Source of the DNA: Serratia sp. DD3
GTDB lineage: Bacteria; Pseudomonadota; Gammaproteobacteria; Enterobacterales; Enterobacteriaceae
DNA length: 64,000 bases
Direction: 5' to 3'
Assembly (NCBI RefSeq): GCF_000496755.2
Contig: NZ_AYKS02000093.1
Coordinates: forward strand, 1 to 64,000
This document shows, one piece after another, positions 54,353 through 63,585 of this stretch; the stretch's first letter is position 1; each line of letters opens with the position of its first letter. The notes under the pieces were generated by a model, which saw only the letters and a list, made by a program, of their open reading frames with translations, was not told where the DNA came from and ran no database searches. The position numbers were made by a program, and so were the translations under genes.

Positions 54353-54877
54353 ATGAAAAAATGTTGGTATGCGGTTTTGGGTTTAGTTGCATCAAGTGCG
54401 GTACAGGCGGCAAGCATTAATGTCCCCATTCATCAAGTCAGTGCCGAAGGAATAGGACAAAACATCGGCCAAATCACCATCAGTGAAACCCCTTATGGTT
54501 TGTTATTTACTCCACAGTTAACAGCGTTACAGCCAGGTGTTCGTGGATTTCATATTCATGAAAAAGGCAGTTGCGAACCCGCAATGAAAGACGGCAAAGC
54601 CGTTGCTGCTTTGGGGGCAGGTGGTCATTTTGATCCGGCGAAAACAGGCAAACACCTAGGCCCTTATGGTGATGGCCATCTGGGTGACTTGCCCGCACTC
54701 TATGTAGATGCCGATGGCTCATCCACCTATCCAGTGCTAGCGCCAAGATTGAAGCAGATTAATGAAGTAAATGGAAAAGCCATCATGGTGCATGCAGGTG
54801 GTGATAACCATTCCGACCATCCCAGTCCTCTTGGCGGTGGTGGAGCACGATTTGCTTGTGGTGTGATCAAAGCATAG
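54353..54877 (+). CDS. sodC: Periplasmic Cu/Zn superoxide dismutase
   Basis: This 174-residue enzyme dismutates superoxide in the periplasm. The signal peptide covers about 1-19 (ending VQA). Copper and zinc ligands are visible: [10 protein letters not shown] (His pair), GGHFDP and [13 protein letters not shown] (zinc His/Asp), and [28 protein letters not shown]. The two Cys in KGSC and FACG form the intrasubunit disulfide. The ATG at 54353 is set by AGGAG 8 nt upstream. Confidence 0.95.
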   Translation: MKKCWYAVLGLVASSAVQAASINVPIHQVSAEGIGQNIGQITISETPYGLLFTPQLTALQPGVRGFHIHEKGSCEPAMKDGKAVAALGAGGHFDPAKTGKHLGPYGDGHLGDLPALYVDADGSSTYPVLAPRLKQINEVNGKAIMVHAGGDNHSDHPSPLGGGGARFACGVIKA

Positions 54878-55160
54878 TTACCTCCCTAGATTCTTAAAGC
54901 ATAACCCCTGGACAACACCATGACAGGGGTTAACTATTTATCTCACTTTCCGATAAGCCAATACCTAAACCGTGCTGATGCTGTGTTGAGATCAACCGCT
55001 TGTGCTGCACTTGTCTTGTAATATCATCCATTCGATCGACCACGTGATGACGATTATAAAAGGAGACGTGCGACTTGCTTGACGCCTCGGATTATGTGAC
55101 TTTAGTATGCTGATGAGTTAAATGGATTTTTTAATCACCTCCAAAGGGTTGATAATTGAC

Positions 55161-56297
55161 ATGACGTGGTACAAAAATAGAATTTTTCTCGGCGCTATTG
55201 TCCTCATAATCGGTATCAGCATTTATTTTATTTTTACAATAAGTGCAAACAGCCCCGCACATGGTGATACTCCGCCAGAAAAACAGGCGGCACTTACCGT
55301 TAATATCGAAGTCCCCCGACAACAGAATTTACCACGCCAAATCAACGCCAATGGTAATATTGCCCCCTGGCAGGAAGCGATTGTCAGTAGTGAGGCTGAT
55401 GGGTTACGCTTGGCAGAAATTTACGTCAATGTTGGCGACCGCGTTGGTAAAGACCAACTTCTTGCGCGTTTTGACCCCGAAACAGTCGCCGCTGACCTTG
55501 CCCAAGCAGAGGCTGCTTTAGCTGAAGCTCTGGCGAATAAAGACGAAGCCAGCACGAATGCACAACGCGCACGCCAACTGAAGAATACCGGTGCACTCAG
55601 CGAATTGCAGATCGACCAATACCTCGCCGCCGATAAAACAGCACGTGCTCGCGTCCAACAAGCTAAAGCGCAAGTTCAATACCAGCGGTTGCGCATGGAA
55701 AAAACGCGCGTACTGGCCCCTGACGACGGTATTATCTCATCGCGAAGCGCAACTGTTGGTCACGTCGCCAACCGTGGCAACGAATTATTCCGCCTGATCC
55801 GTCAAGAGCGCCTGGAATGGCGCGCAGAACTGACCGCCGCAGAATTACCCCTCCTCAAACCGGGTATGAGTGCCGTATTGCGCACCACAGCAGGAACCGA
55901 GCTCACAGGCCGCATCCGCGCCCTGGCCCCTTCACTCGACCTGCAAACACGCAACGCCATCGTCTATGTCGATATCACCCCGACACAGCAACAACAGCTC
56001 GGGGTAAAAGCGGGTATGTTTGCCCAAGGGACGTTCCACGTCGGTGAAATATCAGCGCTTACCGTTTCACAATCTGCTCTCGTCTCACGGGAAGGGTTTC
56101 ACTACCTTTTTGCTGTTAATGACGCGGGCAACGTCAGCGAAATTAAAGTCGAGATTGGTCAGTTATATCAAGGGCGGTTTGAGATCCTCACCGGCCTGCA
56201 GCCTGATATGCGCATCGTTACCAGCGGTGCCAGTTTCCTCAATCACGGCGAAAGAGTGCGCGTTAACCCCCTCCCCACAGGGGAAACAGCACAATGA
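55161..56297 (+). CDS. RND efflux periplasmic adaptor (membrane fusion protein)
   Basis: This HlyD/AcrA-type membrane fusion protein has about 378 residues. An N-terminal membrane anchor (about 8-29) is followed by a split lipoyl domain (ISSEADGLRLAEIYVNVGDRVGKDQLLARF), a long alpha-hairpin (about 100-165, heptad-rich), a second lipoyl half and a beta-barrel/membrane-proximal domain. The last 4 nt overlap the pump gene (ATGA). Starts at 55122 and 55161 are both possible; 55161 is used because the anchor begins right after it. No outer-membrane TolC-type gene is adjacent. Confidence 0.9.
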   Translation: MTWYKNRIFLGAIVLIIGISIYFIFTISANSPAHGDTPPEKQAALTVNIEVPRQQNLPRQINANGNIAPWQEAIVSSEADGLRLAEIYVNVGDRVGKDQLLARFDPETVAADLAQAEAALAEALANKDEASTNAQRARQLKNTGALSELQIDQYLAADKTARARVQQAKAQVQYQRLRMEKTRVLAPDDGIISSRSATVGHVANRGNELFRLIRQERLEWRAELTAAELPLLKPGMSAVLRTTAGTELTGRIRALAPSLDLQTRNAIVYVDITPTQQQQLGVKAGMFAQGTFHVGEISALTVSQSALVSREGFHYLFAVNDAGNVSEIKVEIGQLYQGRFEILTGLQPDMRIVTSGASFLNHGERVRVNPLPTGETAQ

Positions 56298-59200
56298 ATC
56301 TCTCTACCTGGTCTATACGTAATCCCATCCCTGCGGCTATGTTGTTTGTGCTACTCACCGTCGCTGGGATCATCAGTTTCCGTAGTATGAAGATCCAACA
56401 GTTTCCCGATATCGAGTTACCGATGGTCACCGTCAGCGCCGCCTTGCCGGGCGCTTCGCCGGAACAGTTGGAAAACGACGTGGCGCGCAAACTGGAGGAC
56501 TCCGTGGCTTCCCTGCAGGGGCTAAAGCACATCTATACCAAGATCTCCGAAGGCGGCGTTATTATGACGCTGGAATTTCAACTGGAGAAACCGGTCCAGG
56601 AAGCGGTGGATGATACGCGTTCAGCAGTACAGGGTGTGCGCTCTGATCTCCCCAGCGATGTCCGTGATCCTGTGGTACAACGTGTCAATCTGTCTGGAAC
56701 GCCTGTGCTGGTTTATGCGGTGCGCTCAGAACATTTGGACGAAGAAGCACTGTCATGGTTTGTGGATAACACCCTGGTGCGCAGCTTGCAGGCGATCCGC
56801 GGCGTCGGGGCCGTCAATCGAGTCGGGGGCGTCAATCGTCAGGTCCAGGTGCTGCTCGATCCATTAAAGCTAGAAAGTCTGGGGGTGAGCGCGGCACAAA
56901 TCTCGCAACAATTGCGTTTAGTGCAACAGGATGCCCCCAGTGGACGCGCCGAGCTTGGCAATAGCGAACAGACTGTTCGCACCCTAGGAGGGCAACACTC
57001 CGCCAAAGAGATCGCTGCACTACAGATCCCGCTTATCGATGGGCGTTACGTTCGACTCGATCAACTCGCTACTGTCGCCGACACTGTGGCTGAAGTCCGC
57101 TCTGCTGCCTTTGTTGACGGCAAGCCAGTTGTTGGATTTGAGATTGTGCGGAGCCGCGGGGAGAGCGAGGTAGAAGTGGGCGACGCTGTCGAAAAAGCGT
57201 TGGAAAAAATTAAGGCAGAATACCCGCATCTGATTATCACCCAAGCATTTGACTTCGTCAGCCCAGTCAAAGCGGAGTACAACTCATCACTCAATCTGCT
57301 GTATGAAGGCGCGTTGTTGGCGGTGTTGGTCGTCTGGTTTTTCCTGCGCGAATGGCGAGCTACTTTTATTTCGGCAGTGGCGCTGCCCATGTCAGTAATT
57401 CCAGCTTTTTTTGGTATGGCCTTGATGGGGTTTTCTATCAATGTGATCAGTCTGCTGGCACTGTCGTTGGTGATCGGGGTTCTGGTTGATGACGCGATTG
57501 TCGAGATCGAAAACATCGTGCGCCACTTGCGCGGTGGTAAAACCCCCTATGAAGCTGCGATAGAAGCCGCCGATGAGATTGGCTTAGCGGTGATTGCAAC
57601 CACGTTTACACTGATCGCCGTTTTCCTTCCTACGGCGTTTATGAGCGGTATTGCAGGCAAATTTTTCAAAGAGTTTGGTTGGACGGCGTCGATCGCCGTT
57701 TTTGCTTCGCTGGTCGTTGCGCGCATTCTTACACCCATGATGGCCGCTTATATGCTCAAGCCCTTAGTGGCAAACGATCGCGATCCGGCCTGGCTCACCC
57801 ACTATTTACGCATCGTCAACTGGTGTACTCATCATAAAGTCAAAACGCTGCTTTCTGTCGGGCTATTCTTTATTGCATCGCTGATGTTGATCCCCCTGCT
57901 ACCTTCTGGATTTATGCCGCCGGATGATAACTCGCAAACTCAAGTGTCTGTTGAGCTGCCGCCAGGGTCGACCTTAACCCAGACTGAAGCGATGGCTGAA
58001 CGGGCTCGTCAGTTGCTCAGTCAGGTACCTGAAATACGCAGCATCTATACCACTATTGGCGCCGGAAGTGCGGGAAGCGATCCCTTCTCCTCCTCCCTGG
58101 TGGAGCCGCGTAATGCGACCTTGACCATCCAACTCGTTTCGCGCAATGAGAGGGAGCGTAAACAACCTATTGAAGCTCGCATCCGCGATCTCTTAACGCA
58201 ATTGCCCGGGGTGCGTACCAAAGTGGGCCTGGGGGCATCTGGAGAGAAATATATTCTGGTGCTAAGTGGTGAAGATCCGCGCAGTTTGATGTCCGCCCAA
58301 CAGGCAGTGCTACGGGATTTGCGCACTATTCCAGGGTTAGGAAATATCGCTTCCACCGCCAGCCTGGTCCGGCCGGAAGTGGTCATTCGCCCTGACTTTG
58401 CCCGCGCAGCGGATCTGGGGGTCAGCAGTGCCGCTATCGGAGAAACACTGCGGGTCGCCACGTTGGGGGACTATGATATGTCGTTGCCAAAACTGAATTT
58501 GCCCGAAAGGCAACTGGACATCGTGGTGAAACTGGATGATGCAGCACGGCAAGATATCGAATCATTAAAACGTCTTATTATCCCCGGAACTAAAGGCCCG
58601 GTGATGCTCAGCCAAATTGCAGATATCACGATTGCAAGCGGGCCTGCGGTGATCAACCGTTACGATCGCTCACGCAATATCAATCTGGAGATCGAACTTT
58701 CCAATGTTCCATTAGGTACTGTGGTCAATGAGGTTAAAAAACTCCCCTCAATACAGAATTTGCCCGCTGGGGTGAAAGTGGTAGAAGTAGGCGATGCTGA
58801 AACCATGAGCGAACTCTTTGCCAGCTTTGGGTTGGCGATGCTGATCGGCATCCTCTGTATTTACATCGTGTTAGTGCTGCTGTTCAAACATTTCCTACAC
58901 CCGGTGACCATCCTTGCCGCACTGCCTTTCTCTTTAGGGGGTGCCTTCGTCGGCCTGTTAGTCGCAGGGCAAAGCTTGTCAATGCCTTCACTGATTGGGT
59001 TGATTATGTTGATGGGGATTGCCACAAAAAACTCTATTCTACTGGTGGAGTACGCTATTGTGGCACGGCGCGGCAATGATGGCAGCGACGGGCGGCCAGT
59101 CGTGGCTGCCAAACCGCGCCAAGAGGCACTGATGGATGCCTGCCATAAACGGGCGCGCCCTATCATCATGACCACTGTTGCCATGGGGGCCGGTATGTTG

Positions 59201-59380
59201 CCCATTGCAATAGGGCTAGGCAATGCCGACCCCAGCTTCCGTTCACCGATGGCAATTGCCGTCATTGGCGGCTTGTTGACCTCAACCGTGCTGAGCCTGC
59301 TGGTGATCCCGGCGATATTTTTATACGTCGATGACTTTAGCCAGTGGTGTTACCGCAAATTCACTAGAAAGCCGTCTTAG
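56294..59380 (+). CDS. RND-family efflux pump, inner-membrane transporter
   Basis: This 1028-residue RND transporter has twelve membrane segments: TM1 at about 12-30, a large periplasmic loop, then TM2-6 (about 335-480), a second loop and TM7-12 (about 850-1020). TM4 carries the proton-relay Asp pair in LVIGVLVDDAIVEIENI. The drug-type (HAE1) pattern is favoured over heavy-metal pumps because the charged metal-binding residues of the latter are absent by eye. It is co-translated with the adaptor. Substrates are unknown. Confidence 0.92.
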   Translation: MNLSTWSIRNPIPAAMLFVLLTVAGIISFRSMKIQQFPDIELPMVTVSAALPGASPEQLENDVARKLEDSVASLQGLKHIYTKISEGGVIMTLEFQLEKPVQEAVDDTRSAVQGVRSDLPSDVRDPVVQRVNLSGTPVLVYAVRSEHLDEEALSWFVDNTLVRSLQAIRGVGAVNRVGGVNRQVQVLLDPLKLESLGVSAAQISQQLRLVQQDAPSGRAELGNSEQTVRTLGGQHSAKEIAALQIPLIDGRYVRLDQLATVADTVAEVRSAAFVDGKPVVGFEIVRSRGESEVEVGDAVEKALEKIKAEYPHLIITQAFDFVSPVKAEYNSSLNLLYEGALLAVLVVWFFLREWRATFISAVALPMSVIPAFFGMALMGFSINVISLLALSLVIGVLVDDAIVEIENIVRHLRGGKTPYEAAIEAADEIGLAVIATTFTLIAVFLPTAFMSGIAGKFFKEFGWTASIAVFASLVVARILTPMMAAYMLKPLVANDRDPAWLTHYLRIVNWCTHHKVKTLLSVGLFFIASLMLIPLLPSGFMPPDDNSQTQVSVELPPGSTLTQTEAMAERARQLLSQVPEIRSIYTTIGAGSAGSDPFSSSLVEPRNATLTIQLVSRNERERKQPIEARIRDLLTQLPGVRTKVGLGASGEKYILVLSGEDPRSLMSAQQAVLRDLRTIPGLGNIASTASLVRPEVVIRPDFARAADLGVSSAAIGETLRVATLGDYDMSLPKLNLPERQLDIVVKLDDAARQDIESLKRLIIPGTKGPVMLSQIADITIASGPAVINRYDRSRNINLEIELSNVPLGTVVNEVKKLPSIQNLPAGVKVVEVGDAETMSELFASFGLAMLIGILCIYIVLVLLFKHFLHPVTILAALPFSLGGAFVGLLVAGQSLSMPSLIGLIMLMGIATKNSILLVEYAIVARRGNDGSDGRPVVAAKPRQEALMDACHKRARPIIMTTVAMGAGMLPIAIGLGNADPSFRSPMAIAVIGGLLTSTVLSLLVIPAIFLYVDDFSQWCYRKFTRKPS

Positions 59381-59391
59381 CCAAAGATAAA

Positions 59392-59414
59392 AGCGGGTCA
59401 TTAAATGGCCCGCT
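59392..59414. terminator. Hairpin after the RND pump gene
   Basis: AGCGGG / CCCGCT form a 6-bp outer stem and an inner CATT / AATG pairing is possible after a short mismatch. There is no T-run. A second inverted repeat, CTCCCCCC / GGGGGGAG, follows at 59492-59534 with a 27-nt spacer. Confidence 0.45.
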
Positions 59415-59602
59415 CAGATCCACGCGTTTCAATCCACTAACAGAACTAAAACCGACTCTAGCTTGTATTGATACCTAAGGGGTATTTATAGCTCCCCCCA
59501 ATGTGCGCCCATCATTGCCTTGCTCAGGGGGGAGGTCTTCGGTCAATGGTAGTTTTCTTTGATTATTATCCACAAAAATCTGAATAATTACCCACACAAA
59601 TA

Positions 59603-60335
59603 TCAGACTAAGATACGATAATCAAATATATTACCTACACTATTCCTAATTGAATATTCTAGCTCTTCAGTCATACCCTGCTGCGGAAAATAATCGTAAG
59701 GTGGCATTTCAAAAGAGCTATTAAATCCACAGCTATTTAAGTCACTTGGTGGCCTATCCATTCCCCACTCATCATCAGACGGTAACCTATTGAAAGTAGA
59801 ATCTACATCAGACAGATATGACCCGCCAAACTCCTTGAACATTCCACAGTGTTCAGTCCATCCCTTAACCCTGAAAAAATTAAACTCTGACAAGGTTCTC
59901 GAGTTTTTACCAATACCAAAACTGTATTGGTATTTATATATTGGATCATCAATATCGTTATCAAAGATGTTGTTAAAAAGATGAACATTACCAAAACGTA
60001 CCCGTGGAGTACGCTGTACAATACGAGTAAACAAATTATTATGAAATGTTACTCGTAACTTTCCGGTATCTTCCGCATCATTGCTGTCACTATGGCCGAT
60101 TAGAATCGTCTTATCGTGTAGTGTGAAAACAGTATTCGATACAGTAACATAGTCTGATGCGCGTTTAATATCTAACGAACCATCATGCTGAACGTATTTC
60201 CAACCATCGACGATCTTATAATTGTCCATGGTGAAGCGGCCGTCGCTGAATGTAACGTTGTTGATCCAGACATGATGTGACCTGACAATACTCAATCCAT
60301 CCCACTCAGCATTCCAACCATCACCGTCTTCAAAC
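59603..60335 (-). pseudogene. Pectate lyase, C-terminal part (split by an IS)
   Basis: This is the C-terminal two thirds of a polysaccharide lyase family 1 pectate lyase. Conserved PL1 blocks are visible: HVWINNVTFSDGRF, YVQHDGSLDIKRASDYVTVS, LHDKTILIGHSDSN, LRVTFHNNLF and QRTPRVRFG, whose Arg is the catalytic base in this family, then PIYKYQYSFGIG. It matches secreted PelA/PelB-type lyases of soft-rot bacteria. The reading frame runs from codons in the 10-bp target copy (60326-60335) to TGA at 59605-59603. Joined to 61558-61952 without the IS, it gives an uninterrupted 375-residue protein. Confidence 0.88.
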
Positions 60336-61547
60336 CAGGGCGGGATCGCACTTTGTTAATGAAACTTGAACGGGCAGATCGTCTGTGATCTAATCACGTC
60401 TCCATGTAGGAGACACGCTCGATGACATTGATTGAACACCTTACCCTTGTTGAAGAAACCCGCTCTGACATCAATCGTAAACATGACCTTGTTGACGTCA
60501 TGTTTCTTGTCATCAGTGCCATCATGAGTGGTGCCGAAGGCTGGCGGGACATAGAGACCTATGGCAATTCAAAGGCCGATTGGCTCCGTCAGTATCGACC
60601 TTTTGCCAACGGTATCCCGCGCCGTCACACTATTGCCCGCATTTTGCGCTGCATTGTCATCGATACCCTGCTTGAAGCGTTGCTCTGCTGGGTCAATGAA
60701 CAGCGCACCCATCAGGGCAAACCCATAATTGCCTTTGACGGCAAGGTGTTACGCGGCTCCTACCGCGGAAATTCCGCCGAAGCTCTGCAACTGGTTACAG
60801 CCTACGATACCGAAAATGGTTTGGTTTTAAGCCAGAAAACAACCCCAAATAAGAAAGGGGAACTCGAAACGGTCAAAGAAATGCTGGAAATTCTTGAGCT
60901 CAAAGGCGCCGTTGTGACGCTTGATGCCCTGCATTGTCAGCGTGAGACGCTGGAGAAAATCAGCGAGAAGAAGGCGCATGTGGTGGTTCAGGTAAAGAAG
61001 AACCAACCGAAGCTGTATCAAGCCGTTCAATCGCAATTTCAGGCACTCTTTGACGCACAGAAAGAGAAGATAATCGTCGAGCACAAAGAGAGTGGTCATG
61101 GCCGCCAAGAAGAGCGTTATGTCTTTCAATTAAAATCAAAACTACCGCCTGAGCTGGCGGAGAAATGGCCGACAATCCGCAGCATCATCGCCGTTGAGCG
61201 TCACCGTAGCGCCAACGGAAAAGGAACGGTAGAGACCGCCTACTATGTCAGCTCGTTATCTCCCAAACACAAGCTGCTCGGGCACTATATTCGTCAACAC
61301 TGGCGGATTGAGAACAGCCAGCATTACATTCTTGATGTGGTGTTCAATGAAGATGCCTCCAGAATAGCGATGGAGGATGCGGTCGAGAATATGGCACTAT
61401 TCCGGCGCTTTGTTCTAAACATCATAAAGCAGAGTAATTGTGGTGCGCCGAGTCAGAGAAACAAGCTAAAAAAGGCAAGTTGGGATGACAATTATCGGGC
61501 CCAGTTATTCTTTGGTTAAATAAAAAGCAAAGTGTGCTCCCGCCCTG
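60336..61547 (+). mobile_element. Complete ISAs1-family insertion sequence
   Basis: This is a 1212-bp element with imperfect 20-bp terminal inverted repeats (18 of 20 match): CAGGGCGGGATCGCACTTTG at the left, and the inverse of CAGGGCGGGAGCACACTTTG at the right. It is flanked by the exact 10-bp target duplication GTCTTCAAAC at 60326-60335 and 61548-61557. The CAGGG ends and the size suit the ISAs1 family. Perfect target copies and an intact transposase indicate a recent insertion. Confidence 0.95.
60422..61519 (+). CDS. ISAs1-family transposase
   Basis: This 365-residue DDE transposase has the ISAs1 order: FLVISAIMSGAEGWRDIETYG near the start, catalytic Asp in IAFDGKVLRGS, the second Asp in VVTLDALHCQRETLEKI, and Glu in QHWRIENSQHYILDVVFNED. 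It is full length with an ATG at 60422, which follows GGAGACACGCTCG. It is oriented opposite to the pectate lyase gene it interrupts. Confidence 0.95.
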   Translation: MTLIEHLTLVEETRSDINRKHDLVDVMFLVISAIMSGAEGWRDIETYGNSKADWLRQYRPFANGIPRRHTIARILRCIVIDTLLEALLCWVNEQRTHQGKPIIAFDGKVLRGSYRGNSAEALQLVTAYDTENGLVLSQKTTPNKKGELETVKEMLEILELKGAVVTLDALHCQRETLEKISEKKAHVVVQVKKNQPKLYQAVQSQFQALFDAQKEKIIVEHKESGHGRQEERYVFQLKSKLPPELAEKWPTIRSIIAVERHRSANGKGTVETAYYVSSLSPKHKLLGHYIRQHWRIENSQHYILDVVFNEDASRIAMEDAVENMALFRRFVLNIIKQSNCGAPSQRNKLKKASWDDNYRAQLFFG

Positions 61548-61952
61548 GTCTTCAAACTGAGGCTCCACATCCACAGGATTTTCAATAAACAGGTTATGAA
61601 TAATCACATTATTGGCATCTTGGACAAAAAGTGCACTTTCGATAAATTTTGCCTGATGGTCCATCCCAATGAGTGTCGTATTACTCCCGATAAATATACG
61701 TCCTCGTTTTGATTGATCGGCACGATTAACATATGGAACACCACCGCTTGCATCAATCACCCCACTGACCCAAATATATTTAGGCCGATCGCCTGATTCT
61801 TTTATTGCTTGCCTAAGTTCTTCTATATTTTTGACATAATAAGAAAGCTCTGGATCTTGTCCTCCACCTGTTGTGCCGCCAGCCTCTGAGGCCCATCCAA
61901 TAGGATTTTCATACCATGGTTTATGAGGGGGTACGTGATTAATTGATCTCAT
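61548..61952 (-). pseudogene. Pectate lyase, N-terminal part (split by an IS)
   Basis: This is the N-terminal third of the PL1 lyase, with conserved IFIGSNTTLIGMDHQAKFIESALFVQDANNVIIHNLFIENPVDVEPQFED, after which the frame runs into the IS and stops about 44 codons later. The ATG at 61952 follows GGAG at 7 nt. The protein begins MRSINHVPPHKPWYENP and has no signal peptide, unlike the secreted soft-rot enzymes. With the IS removed the gene is 1128 bp, in frame. Confidence 0.87.
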
Positions 61953-62594
61953 TGATAAAGCTCCATTTTAATTAAATTATGAATAGATCCAGGAAGAAGG
62001 AAAAAACAAAAAAATCAAATTGTTATACTCCCTTTACCGACAGATCCATGATTCCATATCATTCTAACTACCGAATGATAGAGAAGCTTACAACTAATCC
62101 AGGAAATCACTGGGATATCCCATTTGATTCTCAAACGCCATAAATATTAGCTGCATTATTTGTCCCAACAAAGGGTGCCAGCCGCTGTCAAATCCTAAGG
62201 CCGACTTGTCGCGCAAATATCGCCCACAGGCAACTTGAAGTTAACTATCTATATTCAAGGCACCTAGATGTTAGCTTTTTTATTCGACCCAGTTACAAAG
62301 TAGGCTATATTACCGCCTCCCCCGCACTTGCCGCCTTTCCAACACTCAAAGTATTTTTTTCATATATAACATCGGCCCATATTAAAATTGAAACAGCATT
62401 TCTAAAAAACAAGATAGCTAAAGCGTAGTACAGGATTATAAAATTGTATAGCCTCTTCTTAATCCCGAAAAAAAACAGATTCCTGCGTACTTTGCGCTGT
62501 AAAGAAGTACACCGAGCAGGATAAAAAACAGGTTTAATTTCAAACATCATAGCTAAAAAATGATGCATTCTAAGTTTTACCCCTACATCAAAGC
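61953..62594. other. AT-rich gap between pectate lyase and island edge
   Basis: No supported gene lies here. A minus-strand frame at 62305-62568 (87 codons) looks like chance in AT-rich DNA. Base composition is lower in GC than either side. No att site or direct repeat was found by eye. Confidence 0.4.
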
Positions 62595-62820
62595 GGCAAC
62601 CCAGTCCACGGTGCTGATTTATTCACCACTCCGGTAAAGATCAGGACAGCTCGCGGCTCAAGCGCCTTCCAGGCCGCCTTGAATGTAGAGTTCAATGTGC
62701 GCCGTGAGGGTGATGGCGGTGCATTGATCCTCAGTTGCACCAAGATGAAAGATGTAGAAGAGCCAGCACGTCGTGCCTATGACCTGAGTTCAGTCGATCT
62801 CTATGTGGATGATGACGCAG
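62595..62820 (+). pseudogene. C-terminal remnant of a phage-type AAA/RepA-like helicase
   Basis: The plus strand encodes PVHGADLFTTPVKIRTARGS, SAFQAALNVEFNV, GGALILSCTKMKDVEEPARR and AYDLSSVDLYVDDD, which I recognise as the C-terminal end of RepA-like AAA ATPases in prophage and satellite elements. There is no start and no upstream half. After about 62815 the frame runs into the reverse complement of the antitoxin gene, so the end is artificial. It is the scar of a deletion. Confidence 0.6.
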
Positions 62821-63037
62821 ATAACAGCCCTCTTGGTTCAGAAGAGAGCACCACTTCAACCCCCAGTAAAGTAAGCACCTTAAACAAACGCTCAATACTG
62901 GCGCTTCCAGGGTCTGCTTCCAGACGGGCATAGGTTTGCTGTGTGACACCTAACCTTTCAGACAGGTCTTTTTGCGTCAGCCCATTCGCTTTGCGAAAGC
63001 CAATCAGCAATGGACGCAACTGATTCAAGGTTTTCAA
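62801..63037 (-). CDS. HipB-like XRE antitoxin, chimeric C-terminus
   Basis: This 78-residue helix-turn-helix protein, KTLNQLRPLLIGFRKANG then LTQKDLSERLGVTQQTYARL and EADPGSASIERLFKVLTLLG, follows the HipB/Y4mF antitoxin pattern. A TTG start at 63037 is used because the upstream frame (to 63175) has no family likeness; the SD is weak. The last dozen residues (EPRGLLSASSST) come from the opposite strand of the helicase remnant, so the natural end and the partner toxin (HipA) have been lost. Confidence 0.6.
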   Translation of the reverse strand: MKTLNQLRPLLIGFRKANGLTQKDLSERLGVTQQTYARLEADPGSASIERLFKVLTLLGVEVVLSSEPRGLLSASSST

Positions 63038-63281
63038 CGGATAAGCTGCAAAACAATAAAACAGCTTATAGGCTGTAAAAATCGGAGGATTACCCTTCCA
63101 GTTCGCCAGTAAATTACGAATGGCGTCTTCACACACCGGCGGCGTATACACGGCCCGTAGTGGCATAGAGGTCAATGACCTTCAACTTTTTTTACAAATT
63201 ACCGGGTTGGTATGCCGAAGCACGTGGTCGTTATCAAACATCACGAGTCCGGCTTACCTTTCTTAACCGGAGAATCGAATA

Positions 63282-63488
63282 ATGAATACCCATACTTCTC
63301 TTTTAGAAGACCAGTTTGTCAATATGGCATTTATCACCAGTGTGACTGGTTTAACGGACAAGTGGTTCTATAAGCTAATTAAAGATGATGCTTTCCCAAA
63401 ACCAATAAAAATGGGTCGTAGCTCTCGCTGGTTAAAAAGCGAAGTTGAAGCCTGGCTTCAGGAGCGTATTAACCAGTCCCGCAAATAA
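63282..63488 (+). CDS. AlpA-family phage/island regulator
   Basis: This 68-residue MerR-like winged helix of the AlpA type (MAFITSVTGLTDKWFYKLIK, FPKPIKMGRSSRWLKSEVEAWLQERI) is present in many P4-like satellite prophages and islands, where it activates the integrase or excision genes. The GGAG site lies 8 nt before the ATG. It is the first intact island gene in the window. Confidence 0.9.
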   Translation: MNTHTSLLEDQFVNMAFITSVTGLTDKWFYKLIKDDAFPKPIKMGRSSRWLKSEVEAWLQERINQSRK

Positions 63489-63585
63489 ACCTCTCACCTA
63501 ACTAAACCCGCAGCATGAAAATAATTATCCGGCTACCCCGGAGGTTTTCTGCTGCCTGTCATTTCACCTAGAAGGAATATGCACC

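Noticed and set aside
62305..62568. 87-codon minus-strand frame with a hydrophobic stretch
   Set aside because: It lies in AT-rich DNA, has no convincing SD and no recognisable family; likely chance.
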